Shown here: positions 26,458 to 36,327 of the stretch, piece after piece
How the letters are laid out: every line of letters starts with the position of its first letter
How positions within the stretch are numbered: the stretch's first letter is position 1
Assembly: GCF_003864255.1 (NCBI RefSeq)
Contig: NZ_QWEZ01000002.1
Coordinates: 1-64,000, forward strand
DNA: 64,000 bases
Origin: Aestuariirhabdus litorea
GTDB lineage: Bacteria > Pseudomonadota > Gammaproteobacteria > Pseudomonadales > Aestuariirhabdaceae
Reading direction: 5' to 3'
Translations under genes and position numbers: made by a program
Notes under the pieces: generated by a model
Told to the model about the DNA's origin: nothing
The model's input: the letters and a program-made list of their open reading frames with translations, nothing else
Database searches by the model: none

Positions 26458-28098
26458 CTGAAACAGTACGCCGCCTACCCGCTGCTGGCGCAGCACAAAC
26501 AGCGCCTCACCGAACAGACCCTCTGCGACCTGTTCGCGCAGCAACCCGACCGCTTCCAGCGCTATCATCGGGTGGCGGCCGACTGGACCCTCGACTTTTC
26601 CAAGAACCGGATTGACGATTCCGCCCTGGCCGAGCTGTTGCGGCTCGCCGAGCAGACCGGTATCGCCGACAAGCGCGACGCCCTCTTTGCCGGCGAACCG
26701 GTCAACCATACTGAACAGCGCCCTGCCCTGCACACGGCGCTGCGCAGCCAGGACACCCAACCGCTGATTGTGGATGGGGAGGATATTCGCCCCCTGATCC
26801 ACTCAACCCGGCAGCAGATCCAGCGCTTATGCGAGCAGATCCACGGCGGGCAGTGGCGCGGCTTCAGCGGCCAGCCGATACGGGACGTGGTTAATATCGG
26901 CATCGGCGGCTCCTTCCTGGGCCCCAAGGTGGTGATCGAAGGGCTGCAGCCCTACCGCCACCCCGGTATCAAGGTGCACTTTATCGCCAACATTGACCCG
27001 GCGGACATGCAGGAAACCCTCAACCGGATCGATCCCGCCACCACGCTCTTTATTGTCGCCTCCAAATCCTTCGGCACCCAGGAGACAATCTGCAACGCCC
27101 GCGCCTGCCGCGCCTGGCTGCAGGCCGCCGGGGTGGCAGAGGCCGATCTGGCCAAGCACTTTGTGGCGGTGACCGCCAATGTGGCCAAGGCCGTCGCCTT
27201 TGGTATCGATGCCCGCAATGTACTGCCGATGTGGGACTGGGTGGGCGGGCGCTACTCGCTCTGGTCCGCCATTGGCCTGCCGATCGCCCTCGGGGTGGGT
27301 TACCAACACTTCTGCCAGCTGCTCGATGGTGCCCGTGCCATGGACGAGCATTTCTGCGAGGCCCCCCTCACCGACAACCTGCCGGTGCTGCTGGGGATGC
27401 TCGGTATCTGGTACCAGAACTTCTGGCACGCCCGTAGCCACGGCCTGCTCTGCTACAGCTACTACCTGCGCAGCCTGGTGGATCATATCCAGCAGCTCGA
27501 CATGGAGAGTAACGGCAAGAGCATCAACCGCCTTGGCACAGTGATCAACTACCGAAGCGGCGCCATTATCTGGGGCGGTGAAGGCTGCAACGGCCAGCAC
27601 GCCTACCACCAGCTGCTGCACCAGGGCAACCAGTTCACCCCGGTGGACTTTATCCTGCCGCTCCTGAGCCACCACCCGGAACACCAAGCCCAACACCGGA
27701 TACTGGTGGCCAACGCCCTCAGCCAGAGCCAGGCCCTGATGCAGGGCAAGAGCAGCGGCCAGATCAGCGATGAGTTGCGCGCCCAGGGGCTGGACGCCGC
27801 GGCCATCGAAGCACTGCTCCCCCACAAGATGGTGCCCGGCAACCGACCCAGTAACACCCTGGTCACCGACCGCCTCACCCCCCACAGCCTGGGGGCCTTG
27901 CTGGCGCTCTACGAGCACAAGGTGTTCGTGCAGGCGATGGTGTGGGGCATCAACCCCTTCGACCAATGGGGAGTTGAACTGGGTAAACAGCTAAGCGACA
28001 CTCTGCTTGAAAGGTTACAGGACCCCGGGGCGCCGGCGGATCAGGACAGTTCCAGCAACGGTTTGATCAGGCTTTATCATCGCGCTCTCGACGTGTAA
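26458..28098 (+). CDS. pgi: Glucose-6-phosphate isomerase, apparent CTG start
   Basis: Interconverts glucose 6-phosphate and fructose 6-phosphate. Motifs [18 protein letters not shown], and the signature [11 protein letters not shown] and [13 protein letters not shown] are intact. No ATG, GTG or TTG exists in frame before the GTG at 26572, which would cut off 38 conserved-looking N-terminal residues ([16 protein letters not shown]...). A CTG at 26458 has AGGAG seven bases upstream and gives 546 aa, the family length (549 in E. coli), so I place the start there. ATC at 26455 is the other possibility. Confidence 0.88.
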   Translation: MKQYAAYPLLAQHKQRLTEQTLCDLFAQQPDRFQRYHRVAADWTLDFSKNRIDDSALAELLRLAEQTGIADKRDALFAGEPVNHTEQRPALHTALRSQDTQPLIVDGEDIRPLIHSTRQQIQRLCEQIHGGQWRGFSGQPIRDVVNIGIGGSFLGPKVVIEGLQPYRHPGIKVHFIANIDPADMQETLNRIDPATTLFIVASKSFGTQETICNARACRAWLQAAGVAEADLAKHFVAVTANVAKAVAFGIDARNVLPMWDWVGGRYSLWSAIGLPIALGVGYQHFCQLLDGARAMDEHFCEAPLTDNLPVLLGMLGIWYQNFWHARSHGLLCYSYYLRSLVDHIQQLDMESNGKSINRLGTVINYRSGAIIWGGEGCNGQHAYHQLLHQGNQFTPVDFILPLLSHHPEHQAQHRILVANALSQSQALMQGKSSGQISDELRAQGLDAAAIEALLPHKMVPGNRPSNTLVTDRLTPHSLGALLALYEHKVFVQAMVWGINPFDQWGVELGKQLSDTLLERLQDPGAPADQDSSSNGLIRLYHRALDV

Positions 28099-28127
28099 CC
28101 GTCACGGCCCCTGCGGCCGCGTACTAT

Positions 28128-28135
28128 AACAATAA
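28128..28135 (+). promoter_or_regulatory. Possible Hfq/Crc (CA motif) site before acs
   Basis: AACAATAA matches the AAYAAYAA catabolite-activity motif bound by Hfq/Crc in Pseudomonas and ends 19 bases before the acs ATG. A TACTAT at 28122-28127, if used as -10, would start the mRNA inside the motif, so the site would only work on a longer transcript. Confidence 0.45.
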
Positions 28136-28154
28136 CCCAAACGAGAGACGCAAC

Positions 28155-30092
28155 ATGTTCGAGATTGAAAACCATCCGGTCAAGGATGCCATCAAGCAAC
28201 GCGCCCATATCAACGATGCCCAGTACAAGGAGATGTACCAGCAGTCCATCGAGCAGCCCGACACCTTCTGGGGCAATATGGCCAGCGAGTTCCTGGAGTG
28301 GTTTACCCCCTGGGAAAAGGTCTCCGAGTTTGATTTCAATAAGGGCGAGGCCACCTGGTTCAAGGGCGGGAAGCTGAACGTCAGCCACAACTGCATCGAC
28401 CGCCATCTCGCCACCAAGGCCAACGATACCGCCATTATCTGGGAGGGGGACAATCCGGACGAAGACCTCACCATCACCTACCAGCAGCTGCACGACAAGG
28501 TGTGCCGCCTGGCCAACGTTCTCAAGGCCCGCGGCGTAAAGAAGGGTGACCGGGTCTGCATCTACATGCCGATGATCCCCGAAGCGGCTTACGCCATGCT
28601 GGCCTGTGCCCGCATCGGCGCCGTGCACTCGGTGGTGTTCGGCGGTTTCTCCCCCGAATCCCTCAAGGACCGTATTCTCGACTCCGACTGCCAGGCCGTA
28701 ATCACCGCTGACGAAGGTCTGCGTGGAGGCAAGGCGGTACCCCTCAAGGTCAACACCGACACCGCGCTGGCCAGCTGCCCCAACGTGCACACCGTCGTGG
28801 TCGTCAAACGCACCGGCGGAGAGATCGCCTGGAACGACAGCCGTGACATCTGGTACCACGAGCAGACCGACGCCGCCAGCAACCAGTGTCCTGCCGAACC
28901 GATGGACGCTGAAGACCCGCTGTTCATCCTCTACACCTCCGGCTCCACAGGCAAGCCCAAGGGGGTGCTGCACACCACCGGCGGCTACCTGTTGCAGTCG
29001 GCCATGACCCACAAGTACATCTTCGATTACCACCCCGGTGACGTCTACTGGTGTACCGCCGACGTCGGCTGGATCACCGGCCACTCCTACATCGTCTACG
29101 GCCCGCTGTGCAATGCGGCCATCACCCTGATGTTCGAGGGGGTCCCCACCTACCCCGACGCCTCCCGCTGCTGGCAGGTGATCGACAAACACCAGGTCAA
29201 TGTCTTCTACACTGCCCCCACCGCCATCCGCGCACTGATGGCCCAGGGCGACGATTACGTGACCCGTACCGACCGCTCTAGCCTCAAGATCCTCGGTACC
29301 GTGGGCGAGCCGATCAACCCCGAGGCCTGGGAGTGGTACTACCATGTAGTGGGAGAGACCCGCTGTCCGATCATGGACACCTGGTGGCAGACCGAAACCG
29401 GCGCCGTGATGATCACCCCGCTGCCCGGCGCCACCAACCTCAAACCCGGTTCCGCTACCCGCCCCTTCTTTGGTGTGCAGCCCGCGCTGGTTGACCCGGA
29501 AGGCCAGATCCTCGAAGGGGCCACCGAGGGTAACCTGGTGATCACCGCCTCCTGGCCGAGCCAGATCCGTAGCGTTTACGGCGACCACGAGCGCTGCATC
29601 CAGACCTACTACAGCACCTATCCCGGCTATTACTTCACCGGTGATGGCGCGCGTCGTGACGAGGATGGCTATTACTGGATCACCGGCCGTGTGGACGACG
29701 TACTCAACGTGTCCGGTCACCGCATGGGGACCGCCGAGATCGAGAGCGCCCTGGTGCTGCACGATGCCGTGGCCGAGGCCGCCGTGGTGGGCTTCCCCCA
29801 CGATATCAAGGGGCAGGGGATCTATGCCTACATCACCCCGATGCACGATGTGGAGCCCAGTCCCGAACTGGAGAAGGAGCTGCGCGAGTTCGTCACCAAG
29901 GAGATCGGTGCCATCGCCAAGCCGGACTTCATCCAGTGGGCGGTTGGCCTGCCGAAGACCCGCTCCGGCAAGATCATGCGCCGCATCCTGCGCAAGATCG
30001 CCAGCGACGAGATCGATTCCCTGGGCGACACCTCAACTCTGGCCGACCCCAGCGTGGTCGACAACCTGATCGACAACCGCGCCAAGCGTTAA
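28155..30092 (+). CDS. acs: Acetyl-CoA synthetase (AMP-forming)
   Basis: 645 aa. Activates acetate to acetyl-CoA for growth on acetate. The ATP/AMP-binding [11 protein letters not shown] (about residue 262), [27 protein letters not shown] and the C-terminal [11 protein letters not shown] with the acylatable catalytic lysine are all intact. Length equals that of the enzyme in E. coli and Pseudomonas. It follows pgi on the same strand with a 56-base gap and ends at a strong terminator. Confidence 0.96.
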   Translation: MFEIENHPVKDAIKQRAHINDAQYKEMYQQSIEQPDTFWGNMASEFLEWFTPWEKVSEFDFNKGEATWFKGGKLNVSHNCIDRHLATKANDTAIIWEGDNPDEDLTITYQQLHDKVCRLANVLKARGVKKGDRVCIYMPMIPEAAYAMLACARIGAVHSVVFGGFSPESLKDRILDSDCQAVITADEGLRGGKAVPLKVNTDTALASCPNVHTVVVVKRTGGEIAWNDSRDIWYHEQTDAASNQCPAEPMDAEDPLFILYTSGSTGKPKGVLHTTGGYLLQSAMTHKYIFDYHPGDVYWCTADVGWITGHSYIVYGPLCNAAITLMFEGVPTYPDASRCWQVIDKHQVNVFYTAPTAIRALMAQGDDYVTRTDRSSLKILGTVGEPINPEAWEWYYHVVGETRCPIMDTWWQTETGAVMITPLPGATNLKPGSATRPFFGVQPALVDPEGQILEGATEGNLVITASWPSQIRSVYGDHERCIQTYYSTYPGYYFTGDGARRDEDGYYWITGRVDDVLNVSGHRMGTAEIESALVLHDAVAEAAVVGFPHDIKGQGIYAYITPMHDVEPSPELEKELREFVTKEIGAIAKPDFIQWAVGLPKTRSGKIMRRILRKIASDEIDSLGDTSTLADPSVVDNLIDNRAKR

Positions 30093-30111
30093 ACCAAACG
30101 TTACAAGGCAC

Positions 30112-30143
30112 AAAAAAGGGCGGCCCTTTGGCCGCCCTTTTTT
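30112..30143. terminator. Bidirectional terminator between acs and the GGDEF gene
   Basis: GGGCGGCC/GGCCGCCC stem with a CTTT loop, extended by six A and six T; usable by both converging genes. Confidence 0.93.
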
Positions 30144-30166
30144 GTGCCCTTCCAATCACATCATAC

Positions 30167-31885
30167 TCAGGCCCCGACCGCCTCCGCCGCACTCTCCACC
30201 CTAAGGTAACGCACCCGGTTCTTGCCCTGCTGCTTGGCCAGGTAGAGCTGTTCATCTGCCTTGCCGATTAACTCCTCAAGCCGACCGCCGGCAACATCAC
30301 TCACCGCAATCCCAATGCTGGCCGTACAGGCAAAGGCTTCGCTGCCCACCTCCACCGCCATGGTCTCGATGCGGCAACGAATCCGTTCGGCTACTCGCGC
30401 CGCCTCCTCCAACGCGGTATCGGGCAACAACGCGATGAACTCCTCTCCCCCCCAGCGCGAAGCTATGTCGCTGGACCTGAGCCCCTTGCGCAGGGTGTGG
30501 GCTACCTGCACCAACACCTCGTCGCCGGCCGTATGCCCGTGCAGGTCGTTGATCGCTTTAAAACCGTCCACATCCAGCAGTAACACGCACAGTGGCCGTC
30601 GGCTGCGCTGGGCCGAGCTCCAGAGGGGCGCCACCAGCTCGTAGAAGGCGCGCCGGTTATTCAGCCCGGTCAACGGATCGACCCGGGCCAGGGTCTCGGC
30701 CTTAACCTTTGCATCCTGGGTAATACGGAAACGGTCCGCCAGCGCCATCGCCAACAGCACCACATCGAACAACATGCCGATATCGATCGCACGGAAGGTA
30801 AGGCTGTTGTAGGGGATGACTCCCAACACCGCCAGCCCCGTCACCGAAGCCCCCCCCGCCGCCGACAGCGAGCCCAGCAGGAAGAACTTGGCTGAACGGT
30901 TGCCGGAGCGCAGCGAGAGTGCCCCCAGCCATACCATGGAGAAGGGAAACAATACCACTAAGAAAAATGCCACCCACAACGCCCAGGTGCGGTTATCAAA
31001 GGCGACCGCCAGCAGCATCAACATACAGAGCAAGAGGACGAAGGCATGCATCCCGCGATAGACACGGGGGAAGCTCTGTTTGAGATCGAGGAAGCGGCTG
31101 GCAAACAACCAGCCACTGAGGATATAACCCATCATCAACAGCGGGTTTGCCCATTGCTGCCAGACAGGCGAGTCAGGCCACCCCCACAGGTAAGCATGCC
31201 CTGTGTAAGCAAGGTTCATCGCCAGAAAGGCGGACAGGTAGAGAGCGTAATAGAGGTAACGGTTATCTCGCAGCCCGACAAAGAGCATCAGGTTGTAGGC
31301 CAGCAGGGAGCCCACCGCACCGTAGAGAAACCCGTAGCTGTAACCCTCGAAGAGGGAGGCTTCAGCCGCCGCATCCTGATCCCGTAGGTAAACCGGAAGC
31401 ACCATCGGATCGCTGGTCTCCACCCGGATCAAGAGGGTGGTCTGGCCAGGGACGAAGTCGTGATCTAATACAAAGAAGCGATGGTTGTTACCTCGCTCGG
31501 CAAAAGGCGCCCGGTCGCCTGTCTGGTTGCTGGCCACCAGCCGCCCTTCATAAAACAGGTAGAATTCAACCCGGTCCAGCCAGGCAGCCTCGACCGACAG
31601 CCGCTTGCGAACCGGGAAAAGGGTGCTGTTTTGCAGCTCGGCCCCGAGCCAGTGCCCCCCCGCCCCGATACCAAAACCAAGGACCTCGCGTTGGGAGGCG
31701 CTGAACTGCCCCCCTTCAAGTGCCGCCAGCGCCTCCTGGGGGGAGAGCGGAGCACCGGGTTCCGCCAGGCTGTGCAGGTAGCGGCCGATCGGCTCCTCCA
31801 CTCCAGCGGTCAGGTCAAGGGTAGCGGCACCAGCCGGTGCCGCCAGCAGCATAAGCGCAAAAAATAACGACCCCCCCCAGCCCAT
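30167..31885 (-). CDS. 7TM-DISM diguanylate cyclase
   Basis: 572 aa. A signal peptide (ending AAPAGA), an extracellular 7TMR-DISMED2 domain (about 30-170, likely ligand binding), seven membrane helices (about 185-375) and a GGDEF domain (about 400-565). The active site reads RWGGEEF, so it should make c-di-GMP. An RSSD motif five residues upstream forms a product-inhibition I-site. It is convergent with acs and has no neighbour in an operon. The input signal is unknown; DISMED2 domains are thought to bind carbohydrates. Confidence 0.9.
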   Translation of the reverse strand: MGWGGSLFFALMLLAAPAGAATLDLTAGVEEPIGRYLHSLAEPGAPLSPQEALAALEGGQFSASQREVLGFGIGAGGHWLGAELQNSTLFPVRKRLSVEAAWLDRVEFYLFYEGRLVASNQTGDRAPFAERGNNHRFFVLDHDFVPGQTTLLIRVETSDPMVLPVYLRDQDAAAEASLFEGYSYGFLYGAVGSLLAYNLMLFVGLRDNRYLYYALYLSAFLAMNLAYTGHAYLWGWPDSPVWQQWANPLLMMGYILSGWLFASRFLDLKQSFPRVYRGMHAFVLLLCMLMLLAVAFDNRTWALWVAFFLVVLFPFSMVWLGALSLRSGNRSAKFFLLGSLSAAGGASVTGLAVLGVIPYNSLTFRAIDIGMLFDVVLLAMALADRFRITQDAKVKAETLARVDPLTGLNNRRAFYELVAPLWSSAQRSRRPLCVLLLDVDGFKAINDLHGHTAGDEVLVQVAHTLRKGLRSSDIASRWGGEEFIALLPDTALEEAARVAERIRCRIETMAVEVGSEAFACTASIGIAVSDVAGGRLEELIGKADEQLYLAKQQGKNRVRYLRVESAAEAVGA

Positions 31886-32004
31886 AACCCCCAGCCCTTT
31901 CCATCAATAGTTGGTGCACAGCCCTCCAGGGCCCGCTCAGAGCATCCTGACACAGATTCAGAATAACTCAAGCCACCCACCGCAAAGCCGACCCTGAAGG
32001 CTAT

Positions 32005-32032
32005 TGGCTCCCCCCCACCAAGACGCTATAAT
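32005..32032 (+). promoter_or_regulatory. tRNA-Ile2 promoter
   Basis: TTGGCT (32005-32010) and TATAAT (32027-32032) have a 16-base spacer and a GC-rich discriminator (CGCCGC), typical of stable RNA genes; the tRNA begins 14 bases later. Confidence 0.6.
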
Positions 32033-32040
32033 CGCCGCTC
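32022..32040 (+). repeat. 19-bp repeat, left copy (inverted relative to 36055-36073)
   Basis: GACGCTATAATCGCCGCTC contains the tRNA -10 element and recurs perfectly on the opposite strand at 36055-36073, so the pair flanks a 4-kb block. Confidence 0.8.
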
Positions 32041-32045
32041 TTTTC

Positions 32046-32122
<77 letters not shown>

Positions 32123-32130
32123 GTAAAATC

Positions 32131-32167
32131 AAAGCCTTGCAGCGTTTATGCCCTGCAAGGCTTTTTT
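32131..32167 (+). terminator. tRNA transcript terminator
   Basis: AAAGCCTTGCAG/CTGCAAGGCTTT, a 12-bp stem with a 10-base loop, followed by T residues directly after the tRNA. Confidence 0.88.
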
Positions 32168-32820
32168 GTTTATAGCCCGTGTAGACGCAATGTAGACACC
32201 GATTGATCCTTTGCTCGAAAGACTGCCAAATATCTTTTCCCCTTGATCGATTGGGATGAATTACGGAAAAAATTACCTGCCCAGAGCTCCAGGCTAACGA
32301 ACTTTTCGGATGGTTATCGAGCCTAATGGAGTGTCGCTAAAAGGCAGCTATCAACACTTTGCTGCCGCTCATCTTTGGCTAGAGCAGGCTGTCGATGAAA
32401 CCTCGTAGTTCCAGAAAGCGGACACCTATCAGAGCGAGAGGTCACGGCAGGAATATCTACAGCGCGGCCATCAGGATCGAAGAACCATAGGCAGCAGACC
32501 TGCTCGCTTTGGGCTTGTCAGCATGAACCAAATTCAATCTGATGATGGGCGTGAAACTCATCACTTTTCATAGGTGGGGGCTTATTGATGAGTCACCCGA
32601 TTTCAGCTTATGCGCCCTAAGCAGGCATCTCGATGGCTTCCGATATTGCGGTTTCAACGACACTGCCAACATTTTCTCGTACCTTTGCAGGGGTATTCAT
32701 AGACCTTAAAGTGCAGACAATCAGACACCTTCTAAGCTGTTTGCTGGGTAACGTTGTGAGAGGCAAGAGCATAATGGAGCTGGCTTAGATGGTTACCATG
32801 CCTGCAATATACCGATTGCA
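32168..32820. other. Decayed sequence at the start of the accessory region
   Basis: About 650 bases without an intact gene, more AT-rich than the core to the left. TGTAGAC occurs twice (32180-32204), as is often seen beside tRNA integration sites. A 27-codon minus-strand frame (MNTPAKVRENVGSVVETAIS..., about 32619-32702) has no ribosome-binding site and may be a gene remnant. No integrase or complete repeat of the tRNA 3' end is visible in the window. Confidence 0.4.
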
Positions 32821-33768
32821 TCAAAACGTAAAATCGACATTTATGGCTTTGAGGGTTTGGCTTAACTGCTCAAAGACCAACTGGCGCAACCAAATATGTC
32901 CAGGGTCTTTCAAATGCCGTTTATGCCAGATGATGGAATAGGTAAAGTCATCCTGTTCCAGAGGGAAGGGTAGGATTTTGAGCTGATACTGCGCCGCACA
33001 ACTTTTTGCTAATCCGTAAGGTACCGTCAATATGAGATCACTTTGAGCAACCAGTGCCAGTGCTGCAACGAAATGAGGCACTCTTAATGCGATACGGCGT
33101 TTTAGCCCTTTTTGCTCGAGTAGGTGGTCAATCGCTCCCTTACGCGAGCCTCCCATCGTAATCAATGCATGCGGGTGACCGACATAACGTTCCAGATCCA
33201 GCCCTTGTGCACTGAGATGGTGCCCTTCACGCACGACACAGACAAACCGGTCACTGCCGACCCCGCGACCATGAATCGTAGCAGGGACATCGGCGACAGT
33301 GCAGGTGGCCAGGTCGATATCCTGTTGATCCAGCTGCTGCAACAAACTCTCGTGCCACGGAATGATCTCCAGATTCACCTGCGGTGCTTCGACTCTCAGG
33401 CGCTTTATTACCGACGGCAATAAGACTTGAGCGCCATAATCTGTCGTCGCTAGCCTGAAGTTATTAGTCGCCTCTGCGGGAATAAAGGTCGCCGGTTCAA
33501 TCAACAGGCTGAGATCTTGCAATGACTGCTGCAGCTGAAGCGCTAGAGCTTGCGCTCGTGGGGTCGGAGCCAAGCCCTTAGGCGTGCGTGTAAACAGGGG
33601 GTCGTTAAACAGCTGACGCAACCGAGCCAAGTTACGGCTGATAGCCGGCTGGGTTAAATTCAAACGGCCGGCAGCACGGGTGACATTTCGCTCTTCCAAC
33701 AGCACCTGAAAAACAGGCAGTAGATTCAGGTCAGCAGAAGACAGGCTAGTTAGATTCAAGGTTGTCAT
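32821..33768 (-). CDS. LysR-family transcriptional regulator
   Basis: 315 aa. N-terminal HTH (about 10-70: LPVFQVLLEERNVTRAAGRL, then LTQPAISRNLARLRQLFNDPLF) of the NodD/LeuO-like subgroup, and an effector domain (about 100-310). Divergent from the oxidoreductase gene at 33887, so it probably controls that gene and the following DJ-1-like gene. The effector is unknown. Confidence 0.85.
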   Translation of the reverse strand: MTTLNLTSLSSADLNLLPVFQVLLEERNVTRAAGRLNLTQPAISRNLARLRQLFNDPLFTRTPKGLAPTPRAQALALQLQQSLQDLSLLIEPATFIPAEATNNFRLATTDYGAQVLLPSVIKRLRVEAPQVNLEIIPWHESLLQQLDQQDIDLATCTVADVPATIHGRGVGSDRFVCVVREGHHLSAQGLDLERYVGHPHALITMGGSRKGAIDHLLEQKGLKRRIALRVPHFVAALALVAQSDLILTVPYGLAKSCAAQYQLKILPFPLEQDDFTYSIIWHKRHLKDPGHIWLRQLVFEQLSQTLKAINVDFTF

Positions 33769-33810
33769 ACCTTCATTGAATAACTAATAATCATAACATC
33801 TATTCTTGTA

Positions 33811-33825
33811 ATGCATTGGATGCAT
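33811..33825. promoter_or_regulatory. Palindrome in the LysR/oxidoreductase promoter region
   Basis: ATGCAT-TGG-ATGCAT, a perfect 6-bp inverted repeat in the 118-base gap, is the best candidate for the LysR operator. Confidence 0.45.
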
Positions 33826-33886
33826 CTTAAATAGCAGAATAAACTATTGGCCTGATAACTGACAACGCTTTACCAGAGGCCTAACC

Positions 33887-34894
33887 ATGTACATCGAAAA
33901 GAACCTACAGATTCACCTTAAAAGCCGTCCCGTAGGCCTACCTGCCGCAGAAAATTTCAGTCTCGTTTCGACGCCCATTGCCATGTTGAAAGACGGCGAG
34001 GTTCTGGTTAAAAACCTATGGATGTCGGTCGACCCTTATATGCGTGGCCGCATGATTGATCGCGACAGCTACATCGCGCCTTTTGCCATCGATAAAGTTC
34101 TTGAGGGTGGCGCTATTGGTGAAGTGGTTGAATCCAACAACCCGGCATTCGTCGTCGGAGCCAAAGTCTCTAGCATGAATGGCTGGCGCCAGTATTTCAC
34201 CACAACCGGTGAAGACCTGCAGGTGCTGCCAGAAACCGGGATTGCTGAACAAGCGTTTTTAGGGGTGTTGGGTATGCCGGGGCTGACGGCCTTTACCGGG
34301 CTGACGAAAATTGCAGAGCTTAAACCCAGCGATCGTGTATTTGTCTCGGCGGCATCGGGTGCAGTAGGGGCCATTGTTTGCCAAATCGCCAAATTGAAAG
34401 GCTGTTATGTGGCTGGCAGTGTTGGCTCTGATGCCAAATCCCGCTACCTGATGGAGGAACTAGGAGTCGATGCCGTGGTTAATTACAAAACCACCGACGA
34501 CCTGCAGCAGGATATTGCTACCGCGTGCCCCGAAGGCATCGATGTCTATTTTGAAAATGTGGGTGGCGCGCATCTGGAAGCCGTCCTCAATCTGATGAAC
34601 GCCAATGGCCGAATAGCCGTCTGCGGTATGATCGACCAATACAACGCGACAACACCTCAACCGGGGCCAGCAAACCTGTCACAGATTGTCAGAAAAAAGC
34701 TGAAGATGCAGGGCTTTATTGTGTTTGACCATTGGGATGGCTACCCCGCGTTTGTCGAGCAAATGGTGCAGTGGATTCAGCAAGGGAAAGTCAGCTGGAG
34801 GGAGACCGTTTTTAACGGCATAGAGCAGGCTCCAGAAGCGTTTATTGGCCTGTTTGAAGGTAAAAATACCGGCAAGATGCTGGTCAAGTTATAA
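33887..34894 (+). CDS. NADP-dependent MDR oxidoreductase (curcumin/prostaglandin reductase type)
   Basis: 335 aa. A zinc-free medium-chain dehydrogenase of the CurA/YncB/leukotriene B4 12-hydroxydehydrogenase group: N-terminal LKSRPVGLP, LWMSVDPYMRGRM, cofactor loop AASGAVGAIVCQIAKLKG, and FENVGGAHLEAVL. Members reduce alpha,beta-unsaturated ketones or aldehydes with NADPH. With the adjacent DJ-1-like glyoxalase it suggests defence against reactive carbonyls; that is inference. Confidence 0.88.
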   Translation: MYIEKNLQIHLKSRPVGLPAAENFSLVSTPIAMLKDGEVLVKNLWMSVDPYMRGRMIDRDSYIAPFAIDKVLEGGAIGEVVESNNPAFVVGAKVSSMNGWRQYFTTTGEDLQVLPETGIAEQAFLGVLGMPGLTAFTGLTKIAELKPSDRVFVSAASGAVGAIVCQIAKLKGCYVAGSVGSDAKSRYLMEELGVDAVVNYKTTDDLQQDIATACPEGIDVYFENVGGAHLEAVLNLMNANGRIAVCGMIDQYNATTPQPGPANLSQIVRKKLKMQGFIVFDHWDGYPAFVEQMVQWIQQGKVSWRETVFNGIEQAPEAFIGLFEGKNTGKMLVKL

Positions 34895-34996
34895 GAAATC
34901 TGATCACTAACAGCCTAGGTTCCCGCCTCTAATCGATCAAAATGGTCGACCTAAGCCATGACTCATGGCAGGCGGTAATTTTCAAGGAAAAGCCCT

Positions 34997-35677
34997 ATGA
35001 ACATCCTATTCGTTTTGACCTCGCACGACTCGCTCGGTAATACCGGCGAAAAAACCGGCTTCTGGATTGAAGAGTTTGCTGCTCCGTATTACACACTTGC
35101 TGATGCAGGAAGTCATATCACCTTGGCGTCACCGGCGGGCGGACAGCCTCCGATTGATCCCAAAAGTGAGCTTGAGGATTTTCAGACCGACGCCACGCGT
35201 CGCTTTGATACGGATAGCGAGCTTCAGAAAAAACTGGCTAAAACGCTACGGCTAACAGAGGTCAATGCGGATGATTATGACGCCATCTTCTATCCGGGAG
35301 GGCATGGCCCCATGTGGGATTTAACCACTGATGCCGATTCGATTCGATTGATCGAAGCTTTCGCCCGGCAGAACAAGCCGATTTCCGCCGTCTGTCACGC
35401 TCCTAGCGTGCTGCTGAATGCTAAAAACGCACAGGGAGAGTCACTGCTTAATGGCAAGCAAATTACCGGTTTTACTAATACAGAAGAAGCCGCTGTTGGA
35501 CTGACCGAGGTGGTGCCTTTCTTGCTTGAAGATGAACTGAAGAACCGGGGCGGATTATACAGTCAGGGCCCTGACTGGACGCCCTACTGTGTCCAGGATG
35601 GTGTGTTGATCACCGGCCAAAACCCCGCTTCGTCGACTGCCGTGGCAGAGGCAGTGTTGACCCGTCTTAAAGACTAA
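34997..35677 (+). CDS. DJ-1/PfpI family protein (Hsp31-like)
   Basis: 226 aa. The nucleophile elbow AVCHAPSV places Cys133-His134, with Glu26 in WIEEFAAP as third residue, as in the Hsp31/YhbO-like class of type 1 glutamine amidotransferase-fold proteins. Several of these are glutathione-independent glyoxalase III enzymes that convert methylglyoxal to lactate. It follows the oxidoreductase by about 100 bases and may share its control by the LysR protein. Confidence 0.88.
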   Translation: MNILFVLTSHDSLGNTGEKTGFWIEEFAAPYYTLADAGSHITLASPAGGQPPIDPKSELEDFQTDATRRFDTDSELQKKLAKTLRLTEVNADDYDAIFYPGGHGPMWDLTTDADSIRLIEAFARQNKPISAVCHAPSVLLNAKNAQGESLLNGKQITGFTNTEEAAVGLTEVVPFLLEDELKNRGGLYSQGPDWTPYCVQDGVLITGQNPASSTAVAEAVLTRLKD

Positions 35678-35800
35678 GCCTGATTAAGGGCTGAACGAGG
35701 AAGGACCGACGTGCTGAACTTCTCCGCCCTGCGGACGGCCCACACCTTCAAGCGTGCCAGTAGCACGCCTGGCAAACGATCACCCGGTCAACCACACCCT

Positions 35801-36057
35801 TTACGCGCTGAATAGTCTCCCCATAGGCGTTCTTTTTCGGCTGGCCTTCGGCGTTTTTCTCAGGGCTTTAAACAGCTGCAGCGCCTGCTCCAGACGCTTG
35901 GCAATAGGCCCACCCATCAGCAATACAAAAGTTGAGTGCATCAGCGGCAGCACGCGCTTTGTCTATCGACTCGGGCAACGCCCTGCCAGTTTGGCCTCCT
36001 CATCTGAAATCCTGCACAGCTCTCGCCAAATAGATACCTGCGGACCACCAAAATGAG
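35801..36057 (-). pseudogene. Decayed gene of unknown family, copy 1
   Basis: Read leftward, the coding signal shifts between frames: HFGGPQVSIWRELCRI then ...DEEAKLAGR from about 36057, ALPESIDKARAAADAL in a second frame, and MHSTFVLLMGGPIAKRLEQ onward (35941-35801, 46 codons) in a third. The last part is homologous to the segment at 42209-42278. The frames join only if frameshifts are assumed. I do not recognise the family. Confidence 0.4.
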
Positions 36058-36073
36058 CGGCGATTATAGCGTC
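36055..36073 (-). repeat. 19-bp repeat, right copy (inverted)
   Basis: Perfect reverse-complement copy of 32022-32040, including TATAAT. The bases after it on the minus strand (TCATTTTGG) still resemble those after the tRNA promoter (TCTTTTCGG). Confidence 0.8.
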
Positions 36074-36327
36074 ACAGCTGCTCCACACTTCCGTTTACTG
36101 ACATAGAACAGCCTCCGTCCAAGGGGCTTCCGTCCTTGGCCGGGACATCGTTTCGAACCTCATGGCGCAAGGGTCAACTGAAGCCAACAGCGACTGTAGT
36201 GGTCAAGTAAAACTGGCCAATGGTTTATAAGCCTTCCCGTACGTTCTCTCGGCCACATTTGGCGGCAGATCGTCATTGTGTCGATGATATTGATAGCGCA
36301 AAAAAGTCACTACAGATCAGGACTTAA
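36074..36327. other. Non-coding gap with an IS-end-like sequence
   Basis: No gene. TGTAGTGGTCAAGTAAAACT at 36195-36214 looks like the terminal end of an insertion sequence, but no partner end or transposase is visible. Confidence 0.3.

Noticed and set aside
28077-29846. Long open frame on the minus strand opposite acs
   Set aside because: It is an antisense shadow in GC-rich DNA; acs on the plus strand has every family motif and a terminator, and the shadow translation is low-complexity Gly/Val/His-rich.
35754-36056. 100-codon plus-strand frame
   Set aside because: The coding resemblance in this stretch is on the minus strand, where a second copy at 42209-42278 supports it.
36195-36230. Insertion sequence end
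   Set aside because: Looks like an IS terminus, but no second end, target duplication or transposase is visible, so no mobile element is called.
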